A stretch of DNA of 64,000 nt from Galaxea fascicularis (lineage: Eukaryota > Cnidaria > Anthozoa > Scleractinia > Euphylliidae), in NCBI GenBank assembly GCA_948470475.1, contig OX419341.1, positions 11,245,600 to 11,309,599 of the forward strand. Direction: 5' to 3'. Under the pieces are notes generated by a model. That model saw only the letters and a program-made list of their open reading frames with translations, was not told the DNA's origin and searched no databases. Position numbers and translations under genes: made by a program. This document shows positions 50,301 to 61,470 of this stretch, in pieces. Position 1 is the first letter of the stretch; every line of letters begins with the position of its first letter.

Positions 50301-53300
50301 CCCTTCAAAGTCGCTTTGGACACAAGAACACGAGAATTTCAATATAAGATTCTGAATAGGTATCTAGTGACAAACACTTTTGTAAAGAAAATAGGCAAAG
50401 CAGATTCGTCAGCCTGTTCCTTTTGTGGTGTGATGGAGGAATCCCTCGAACATCTTCTCGTGACTTGCCATTTTACTGCAACGCTGTGGAAAGAACTTTT
50501 AGTCTGGTGCAATAGTAGAGATACCATTATCAACATTGAAACCCTATCTGCGGTGGATATATTTGTTGACTGGCAAAGAAAAGATTGTTTCTTGTTATTT
50601 AATCATATTATTCTTATTGCAAAGCAGTACATATATTACTGCAGGACCAATAATTGAAAACCCCTCTTTAATGTTTTATTACTAAGAATCAAGTCAGTCT
50701 ATCAATTGGAATGCAAGATTGCTAAATGGAAAAATAAGTGGCAAGTTCACTCTTCGAAACGGAGTAAGTGCGGCTTCAAAGACAAATAAGTTATTGAAAC
50801 GTACATAATAATAATTAATTATTAATTAGCAACATCTACCTTAATTTCTGTCTTAGTACTTTTGTCATTTGGTATGTGTCTGTGTGTGTGTCGTGAGGGG
50901 AGGGGAGGAGGCATACATCCTGTAGTTAAACTTTGTAATTTTAACTTTACAAAAAGTAATAAAATACAAAAAAAATACATCAATGTTTCACTCAAATCAA
51001 GGATACACATACTCACATAAGCCGGCCTATTAAGGGTTAATCTTTCTTTAATCTTGTGCACAGCTACCAGATTATCATTGAATATTTTACTGGATATAAA
51101 AGATGGTTTATTTGCTAGTTTTATCAATTTATTTTTATCAGTTACTAGTCTTACATCAACTCTTTTTCTTATGTTTTCCATTGTTTTACTAAATACACTA
51201 TTATTCATCAATTTGAAGAAGTGTTTTTCAAAACTATTGCTAACATTTGTTCTTTTTTTGTGTATTGTAATCAATTTATTGTTTTAACCATGGACTCTGT
51301 TCAAATTCTAATACTCTATGGACTTTCTTTAGTTTTTTAGGCCAAGATCTAAATATAATTGTAAATTCCTATAATGCAACACATTTTTTGTTTTATCAGA
51401 TAATGTTGGAATTAATTTTTCTACTAATCCTGTGCTTATATTATATTTTTCTGTATTTTTTACAATAATTAGATAACATATCTTGTGTTGCCTTTATCTT
51501 TTCTGCAGTACATGGATAATCATTATGGAGATCGTGTAATTTTTTTGGATATTGAAGATCAACCTCTAATATCAACCCTTTTTTAGTTTCTGGAGTATAG
51601 GTCCCTAGATTTATTTTGTCTATTTTCTTTTGACTCAACCATTTAAATCCATTAGTAGGTACATGTAGATATTGGCTCATAGCCCACCCATACAAATTAT
51701 TGGCATCCAAATACATAATACCTGTCATTTTTAACATTACATCCTATGATAATCCAGGACTTATAAAGTAATGACATGGATCTAATTTATAGCATTGCAA
51801 ACATGTTTTTCTAAAGTTTTCAAATACATCTGTAAGCAATAATATATCAATTCTTAAATATAGATCATGATAGTTACCCATTGTTTTAAAATGAAATGCT
51901 TTCCAAACTTTTTGAGCATGCTTATAATCTTCATCTGATATACCTTCATCATTTAATAGACTATAGAATTGGTCTTTAGTAGGTAATTGTTTTTCTCCAA
52001 ACTTTTTCCACTTGTCCATACAATCATAAGGATAAACACCTTTTTGCTTCATTAATTTCAATTTTGTATTTTTGAATACCCTACTTGTATATTTAAATTG
52101 GTCTTCCGGAAGATTATTTGCTAACTTATACAGTGATTGACTCATGAACTGGAAATTTACCAAGCATGAATGCCATATATTTTTAATTTATAGTTAAATT
52201 ATATTTTTCAGCTATTTTACCTATTTCTTGCATAATATAATAATAATAATGCGCTTTATTTGACCATCTTAAGTGAAAAAATACAATGGCGATACAATAT
52301 TAAAAATGCGAGAAAAATAGAAAATAATAATCGTAATATGTTGAAAACCGTATGTACATATACACACATAAATATATAAAAGCGATATTCCACAAAGTTT
52401 ATGAGCTCTAGGTATGAAGGAACGTTGGTGCCTGTCGGTTTCCAACATTTCGATATGTGTGCTTCTCCTAGATCTTAAATTATATTGATTTTTTGGTGCC
52501 GATTTAACAAAAACGTTATTAGGGTTAGATTCGTCCTATAGAATTTTTTCAAATTCTCGTTTGGCAGCAGTGCTCCTTCTCTCATGAAGCGCAGGGAGGG
52601 CAGTTCTTGGTACGCCAATAATACTAAGGCTACGGTCTTGAACTCGTTGGACTTCTTCAGACAGATAGTTAGGTAAACCTCCCCAAACAGGTGACGCGTA
52701 CTCTAATAGAGGGCGGATCTTTGTGTTGTTAAGTGTAATTCCAACGTCTTTGGGAAGATTGTCTTTCCTAAATTCACGCAGGAGGAATAACCTTTTGTTG
52801 GCCTTCTTAGTCATCTCCTCAATGTGATGATTCCAACGGAGATCGTCCTGAAACCATTAAAAACATTAACTCGTTCAAGTTCACAGTTTCCAAGATGAAG
52901 ACTATCAGGAGTAGTAGGTAACTTTCTGAAGGTCAATAACATGTCCTTTGTCTTCTTGCTGTTTATTAGCATGCTGTTGGATATTGTCCACTCATGTATA
53001 CTATTAAGTACAACTTGCATAAAGACTCGTCATTGGTAGAAATAGATAAAATGGCTATCATAACCTCTTAGATTATGGAATATCACTGGAATTGTAATGT
53101 TCTTAGGATTTATTCTCAATTCAAGATTACAAACGTTATGAGCACTTCCTCTATATTTACCTGTAATATGACAATGATCTGGAACTGGTCTGTCATGTTT
53201 ATCATATTTTTATCACATATATGGCATTTATCAGCATTTATGCTTAGAATTCTTTTTCCTCAGCTTCTGTCATGTTTAAAGGTTATTATTTTTTTACAAT

Positions 53301-56300
53301 CATCAACTTCTTTAATCATTTTTTCCATAAATTTATAAACAACATTTTTTCCTCTATATAGCTACAAGAAGTATGTTTCTCATATTGTTCAGTATATGAT
53401 TAATCAGTGTTTGGAGAACAGCTATTAAATCTGCATATATCAGAAATGGAACTTGAACTTGTCTATTATAATTATCGAATGCCATTAATAATCAAACAAT
53501 TTTCTTTATGTTCAGTGAATACCTTTTCATTGCTGAAACATTGCAGACAATGCATACGGAAATGTTTGCTTTTTTGTGCTTTGTTTGATTATACGTAAAT
53601 TTATTAAAATCTTTGATTAAGACAATGTTTATTTTCATTTTCTGTTATCAATAACAGATTCATAACATCTTTAAACTTTTCTTTTGAAGTATATATGGAG
53701 AATGGTTCTTTGTTCTCACATCCAAATACATTAACATCTATACTGTTTTGTGTTTCAACTTTGTTGTATTGTTTAGTACTAACAGGGAATTCAATTCCTT
53801 CATAATTTAATTGATTCACAATTTTTTATCAGTTTTTTTATTCTTTGTAAACCTTTTTTTGTGGATTCAAATATCTGATTTGACACCATCTAAAACATTC
53901 ATTGTCTTTATTTTTAATGTTAATCAATCCTTTTTTATGATGTTGTAATTCAACTGGTAATTTAATATAGGATTTCCCCTTCATTGGTTTAGATTTTACT
54001 GTGTTCACATTATGATTATCAACTGATTTTATTGTTCAACCACTACCTTCATACCATTGTGAAAAGGAATATATGTTTCATTATTTTTATCGGTTAATGA
54101 GTCTAATGATGAGGCACAAGATTGAATTTACCACTATTTTTTTCTATTTTTGTTAAATCAGCAATGTGAAATTCAACATTTGGAAACACTTTTTTAAAGG
54201 GAAAGTATCGTTTTTTAGCTTCTCGTATTTGATCCTTATCAATGTCAAACCTAACAACTTTTTTTTAATTCCTTATTTGCGCCATTTATGCAAATCATTT
54301 GCTTTACCACAAGCTAGCTTCAATAAATTAACATTTCCTAATTTTTGTACAGTTTTGTGTATAATTGCATTTTAATCCAATTATGAAAGAAACATAAATT
54401 TATAATACTACTTCAATCGCGCTTATTCATCATAATATGATTACATATAATTAGTAAAATACTTATAAACCAAAAAGAAAATCTGATATTATGACTAATC
54501 CCAACTATCCCCTTACCTCCCTCTAATGGATATCTATTGTTTTTTAACAGGGATGTATTTATCAATAATATTCTTTATTTCTTTAAAATTATTGGATAAA
54601 ATATATAGATGCCCAAAATTTTCTAATTTATTTTTGATTATTTTTTGGTGGTCAGATAATTTCAAGTACTTTAATAAGGGATGTTTTAATTCAATGAATA
54701 AAAAGGATTTGGAACTACTTATTTGGCAAACATCTGGTGTTCCTGGTATATAAAGTGTTTGATTTCTTTTGTTATAACAATTTTCACCTAAAGTTGAAAT
54801 ATAAAAAATATCATTCTGATAATTATCTTTCAAATAATTGATAACTTCTAAATGTAAACCAATGAGTTGATAATTAATTCTTTCCCATATGTACAAGTCC
54901 AATAATGTCTAAAATCTTCATCCTCTTCATTTGATTCTGAGGTATCTGTTTCATATTCTAATTCTTCATTATCAGAAACAATAAAATCAGGATCATCTTC
55001 TAAATCATCATATGATTTTTTTGCTTATACCCCATCTATTACACTACTCACATGTACCTCCACCAATGTCACTTATTGTATAACCTGTACGTTATGCAAC
55101 AAAATAATTATACATTGATGAGAGAGGAAGACGATTCCGCGTACACCTTCGCGATGTTCAGAAGAAGGACTGACCAAAGCCAGTCTCTCGTCATTTTAAT
55201 GTTCATAGCCACTTCAAACAACACGTGGCGATCTGCGGCCTTTCCCTACATGAAGGTACCAGGGGAAGCCGCAAGAATCTAGAACAAAAAATTGTCTTCC
55301 AAATCGGTACCCTTAATCCTCACGGTATTAATTAACAAACGCTTTTCATTCAATTGGTGTATTCCTATTTTTCACGTTGCCATGTCACCACCAATAGCGT
55401 AGCTCCATCTCCATAAACTACACACAACCCATAATTCCTCGATTCGCTCTGACGAAGGGTTAACGCTAGATACGTCAGCTTTTAGAATCCCTTTACAGTT
55501 GGTCAATTTACATTATCAACTCCTTTGCTAAAACCAAATTCTTGTGCAATTAATTTGGTTTGTGCGTTTCCACAGTAGGAACCCGAACGTTGAGAAGAGT
55601 CAAAATTTTATATTTTATTTCACTGTCGTAAATTTCTTTGAACTAGTTTTGTTTTCGTCATTTTCTAGGTACGTATTGGAACACTTAGTGCGCATCAGCC
55701 GCATCTTGAAGCAACCAGGAGGGAATGCGCTCCTTGTTGGTGTTGGTGGCAGTGGAAGACAGTCTCTGTCCCGACTGGCTGCAGCTATTGCTGATTTTCA
55801 TGTGTTTCAACCTGAGATCTCGAAGAGCTATGGTCTGCCCGAGTGGCGTGAAGATATCAAGGTCAGTGCACTCCCCCACATACGCCATGTATACCTACAT
55901 TTGTGCTTATTCTCACCATTTAGACAGTTAATTCTGATTTTTCCTTTTATCCGTTGTCATAGGCTTCATAGTGTATCAATTACAACTGAAATTCAAATTT
56001 CTTGAAATCTTTTCGTTTTCCGCTTTTGTAGATATTCTTTGCTCCTTTATCGCTATGATTGCATCAAAACAGCGATGATTTCTTTCTCTTGTAAAAGTTA
56101 TATCTAGGGTCGATCACTAAGAGTGATTAGTATAAATCTACTAGCGTTCTATCACGAATACCGGTCTCTGATTGGCCATGCTACGCGCTATCTATTCTGT
56201 GATAGACAGTGAGTAGCGTTTGTCAACAAAATGGTTCTCGCTTCTTCGCGTTTTCAAAGTGTCTGCGTGGAGAATTTAGATAATTTACTTGCTTAGTTTT

Positions 56301-59300
56301 GAACAACTAGTAGATTTATTCGAAAACAATTAGACTAATCTAATTGTTAAATATCTATGCTGATGTTACCTACCTATAGACACTGCTGAGGAGTGCAGGA
56401 TGCCAAATGAAGCCCACAGTCTTCCTGTTAACGGACACTCAGATCAAAGAGGAATCGTTCTTGGAAGATGTGGACAGCTTGCTTAACACTGGTGAAGTAC
56501 CGAATTTGTTTGCTGTTGACGAAAAGGCTGAACTCAATGAGGTAATGCCAACTCTTCAACTGAAAAATTATGAAATAATACGAGTGGTACCGTAGCAGTT
56601 GCTAATTTCTTTCCAGTCTCACTGTGTTCAATGCAAGCATGTAGTATCATTTTCTTTTCAGCAGTGACAAGTGACATAACTGATATGCGTTTACATAGCT
56701 TTCCGGCTTAGTGTAGTTATGTGGTGCTAGTCCTTATTCCCCCTGAGGTAGTAATACAACATCAGTGAGGCAAATGGCTAATTCAGTATTGTACTACTTT
56801 TGTGTGTTTAGAGCGTCCGTCCTGCAGCTCAAGCTCAAGCTGAAGACAAGAATGCCGAATTCTCTCCACTGGCCTTATTTAACTTCTTTGTGAATTGCTG
56901 TAAAGAGAACCTTCACATTATGTTGTGTATGAGTCCTATTGGGGATGCCTTCAGAAACAGACTCAGGCAATTTCCAGCTCTTATAAACTGCTGCACAATT
57001 GACTGGTTTCAGGTATGTGTGCACCAGTGTAGAACCTGCTATTCCAACAAGTGTCACCATTTGTTACTCACTTGCTGATTTTTCAGTGTGATGACATTTT
57101 GGAACTTTGTTTCAGTTTTCGCTTTGGTAAAGTTTACCAATATAAGCGTCGCTGTCCTCATATAGTCAACACACTTGTACAGTTGATCAACTGACCGAGT
57201 AACACTTGTCGCCCGATGTCTTACAACTGTTCTCTGTTGTAGCCTTGGCCCGAAGATGCCCTTGAGATGGTTGCAAACAAGTTCCTTCAAGATGTGGAAA
57301 TGACAGATAACGAGCGTAAAGAAGTTGTACCTATCTGCCAGTACTTCCACACTAGTGCTAGGCAGCTGTCTGAGAGGTAAACACTTGCACAAGCCTACTT
57401 TACTTTCTTCTTTGCCTTCATCTCTCATTAACCTCAAGGATTCTGGGTTTTGTTGTTTAATGTCATGTTACCATCTTCAAATTTTGTATTACTCAAGGTA
57501 TTTGGACAAACTCGGTCGACATAACTACGTCACTCCAACCTCATATCTGGAGCTGATCTCTTCATTAAAGACACTTTTAGGAAAAAAGCAAGATGAGGTA
57601 TGTTTTGTTTTGGCATTTGTACTTGCGGGGGAAGTAAATTCTCAGAAATTGTTTCGGAATTATTCTGTTGTAGGTGATTTGTTTTACAGCATGCAGTATG
57701 CAGTTTCTGTTACAGACCACTACTTTGGTTCATGTCTTTGACCATCTTTCAAAGTGTCCTCAAAAATATGGTTGTTGACTTACGTTATCAATCCTTGTGA
57801 TGATTGTAAGCAAATACCGAAGACAAAGTTCATTTGATAGTCTTGATGATCTTAGTCATACTCGTAACCACAAACAATCCTAGTACGATAGTATTACTGT
57901 TTCGTTATGGTCTGTTAACTTAAACTTTGTTGTAAATTTGCAGTAGTTTTGAGTTATGTTCCCTGTTTTTTTTTCTTTTTGTTCTCGCTACACGTTACTT
58001 TTGTATTCCTGCATGTTACTATTTTTTACCCCGTGGATGGGCGTAGCGGACGAACGAATTATGGTGATGGCCGAAAGCGTTGAACGACCAGCCAGCCGGA
58101 ACCCTTGTTTTTTTGTTTGCCGTTACGCCGCAAATTCACGCCTCCTTCACAAATCGGAAATTCTTGAGCGGGATCAGGTGAAGAGTTGCACTGTTCGTGT
58201 TTTTTAGCAAGTCATGTTCCCTATGCAATGACTATTTAGTGTTCTACTCAATGTGTAAACGTTTTGAGTGTTGACCAAGAAAAATGTAGAAAAATGAAAA
58301 AAATGACGAAAAGGTAACCCTTTGTGTGGATGGATTCAGGTAAGGTTAACGCCCAGTAAATACTGTCCATTTTGAATCGTCCGCCTCGTTTCTAGCGTCC
58401 GTTTTGGAATCGGTCCTTTCGTTCGTCAATGAGCGGCCGTTTCATTCGTTTCAGTGTTGTCTCTTGAACACTCAACAGATTCGAAAAACGCTTGAGGCTA
58501 AATTTGGATAAACAGGTAAACAAACTCTCTCGTCACGGTGCTTCAAAAATGTTCTTTCATGGTAAATATTACGGTAAAGATGTATAGTTGAGACACTTCT
58601 AACTTAAATAAATTTAACATTTGTGAGATTCTTAACAGTGGATATGTGGATATGTTTCGCACAGGTGATGCGTAACAAACACCGTTATGAAGTTGGACTG
58701 GAAAAACTGGCATTCGCTGCATCTCAGGTGACTAAATAAACAGATGATGTTACGTTCAGGTTTACTTTGTTGTCTAATTAGTGTGTTTTGTTAAGGTGGC
58801 GGATATGCAAAAAGAACTGGAGGAATTACAGCCTCAGTTGGTGGAAACGGCCAAAGAAAATACCAAAATGATGAAGGTATTCGTTGCATTGCGGTTGACT
58901 TCTTTTTTGATATGTTGTGTTTAAATAATTTAACAGAATGATTGCACCAAGGGCGCGTTGTTTTGTAGCGCGTTTTTTTTTATTGCCTAGTCTAAATCTG
59001 GAATCGTTAGAATCCATTCCTGTTATTCTGCTGCGTGTGGTAGAATGAACAGAATGAGCAAGTACTTCCTCATTTTTTTACTCGTCTGCAGTCTAACGCG
59101 GCGAAGTTTCATTCCGCTTTCAAAAAAGTAATTTTTTTTCATTGTGTCAAATTCCTATCATTCTAACCATTTCTATTCTATCTATTCTCATTCTGGAAGA
59201 GCCAAAATATCACGCCCCAAATGTCATCAGGAATTGCCCCTAATGTTTGGACTATGAATGATGTATATGAAGTAAATCATATAAATCTTTTGCAATCTGG

Positions 59301-61415
59301 AGTTACATAATTACTTGTAAGAAATTGCTGACACTGACTTTTTGTGAACGTCAAACGGTTTGAATTTGGCGTAACCGAAGATGGCCGAAGATGGTTTTAG
59401 GTCGAAACGTCTTTAAAAAGTTTTTAATGAACATCGTTTGACGTTCAAAACGAGTCAGTGTCACAAATTTCTTATAAGTAAATCGTATCATGTTTGAATT
59501 ATCTTCAACAGGTAATTGAGAAAGAGTCTGCTGAAGTAGAGGCTCGCAGTGAACTGGTGCGAAAGGATGAGGCTGTAGCTAATCAGAAGGCTTCTGAGTC
59601 GCAGGCACTGAAAGAAGAGTGTGAGAGTGACCTTGCTGAAGCTATTCCTGCTTTGGAAGCAGCTCTCGCTGCTCTCAACACGCTTAAGGTGCATTTCATA
59701 CACCTTGTTCTCTTGTTTTGGATTGAATTGCTAGAATTAAGAGCTAGGCATTTTGCGGCAAAGAGGAAACTGCATCTGTCTTAAATTTTCAGCTATTCAT
59801 GTTTTCTCAGGGTGCATTCTTTTGGGACTTTTCTGAAAAAAGGACACTACAACGACAACAGAGAATAAATGTAAACCAATCACCGCACTCCCTGTTTGTA
59901 TAAAACGTGCTGATCATGATCCATCGTGTAATACTTGTTCCAGAACTGAATCCCTCGAGTGCTTTCAAAGTTGACTTTAGGAGGCTCGAAACGGTTTTTA
60001 CACACGCCATATCTAAAAAAAGTAAGAGCACGCGTGTGTCGCGCATGCTCAAATACTAATCTTGTCGACTCAAAATTTTTGAATTTTAGTAACTTTAGTC
60101 GCTTATATTTCTGCTTTCGCTCGGTAGATTTTTTTCATTTTTTCGGTAACAACTAAGATCAATCGACTGCGTATACAGTCCGGAAAAAAATTAAGCAAGC
60201 AATAATCAAAAAGTAGTTTTCTTCTTAATCTGCCATACAGAATTTTTTAAACTGAAATATTTTGAAGATCATTCCTGGCAACATATAATATAGAGGTTTG
60301 AGAAGATTCACCGACCTGTTTTTTAAATAAGATAAAAGATTTCGATTTTAGGGGTTCAAGAACTTCTGGAATCTGGAACGCTCTTCCCCTGCAGTTAAGA
60401 TATGAACACGTAACTCTAAACCAATTCAAATCTCTGCTCTCCTCATACTACAAAGATGCACTTATCTCGCGCTTTGATATTGAGGACCCTAGAACCTGGA
60501 AATCTGTCTGCTTAAAATGTAATACGCCACGCAACCTCTCAGAGCCTATCTCGGGTTGTTATTAGTTTACTATATCTTATTATTTTATTCGAGTGTATAG
60601 AACTTTGTTAAACTTGGGCCCACAGTAATTGGCGTCAGCTGTTGTGGACACCCTGCCTTAACCCAGTATTTGTTTATTTTTTGTTTACGTCGTCATGTTT
60701 TGTTAAAAGTTTATCTCAGAAGGCGAAGTTCAATAAATAAATAAATAAATTGAATGCGGCATATGGTTGCCATGGTAGCAAGTTTTCTGAAAGAAATGTC
60801 TTGTAATGAATCCATCATGTTTCTTTTTTGCCAAATTTCATAGTGATACGATGAACCAAACGTAATTTAGAAAATAATTTCAGTCGGACCAGTTAGAAGT
60901 TTACTCCACTGTTCTCTCCTGGCATATATATACTGAGGAGTACTATATGTGAAACAACCACTAAGTTCATACACCCCAAATAATCATCTTAGAATAAATG
61001 TTTGATAGAAAATTTGCCTTGAGTGGGATTTGAACCCCAGTCCCCCTATTACTATTACCTATTAGAACAGTACAGAACAGGCGTTCCATGGGCACGTAAT
61101 TTGTTGGTGGTCTATAACAGCACTATGGACGCGGGGAAGAAATCGTTTGTTAATGCGCGTGCGAGGCTGTTTAAGTTTACACTTTTAAAAGTAGTATGAC
61201 GCATGCGGTTGTAACTGTGATTTACCCTGATGAAGACCAATTTATGTGGTCGAAATATAGGTGCGGAACAAAGCATGTGGGTTATCTTCATTTGTGATAG
61301 TGTATGTATATATAGATAGATAGATAGATAGATAGATAGATGGATAGCATCAGCACTGCACTGAAGAGGCCCAGAAGGCCGAAACAGTACTGTCTGCAGT
61401 TAGTGATATATATAT

Positions 61416-61470
<55 letters not shown>

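Larger units (their letters stand above)
48250..54000 (-). pseudogene. Family-B DNA polymerase of a virus-like or Polinton-like element, broken
   Basis: Three minus-strand pieces of one protein-primed-type polymerase: about 54000-53049, 52236-50975 and 48629-48250. Readable landmarks are a C2H2-like knuckle near 53540-53580, a CHICDK zinc motif near 53220, motif A ([12 protein letters not shown] near 51700) and motif B ([10 protein letters not shown] near 51215). A C-terminal [14 protein letters not shown] lies near 48325. Motif C keeps only TDSL, with the preceding residues deleted, and stops and frameshifts occur throughout, so it cannot be active. Two retroelements split it at exact points. 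Such polymerases occur in Mavericks/Polintons, adintoviruses and related elements. Confidence 0.85.
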
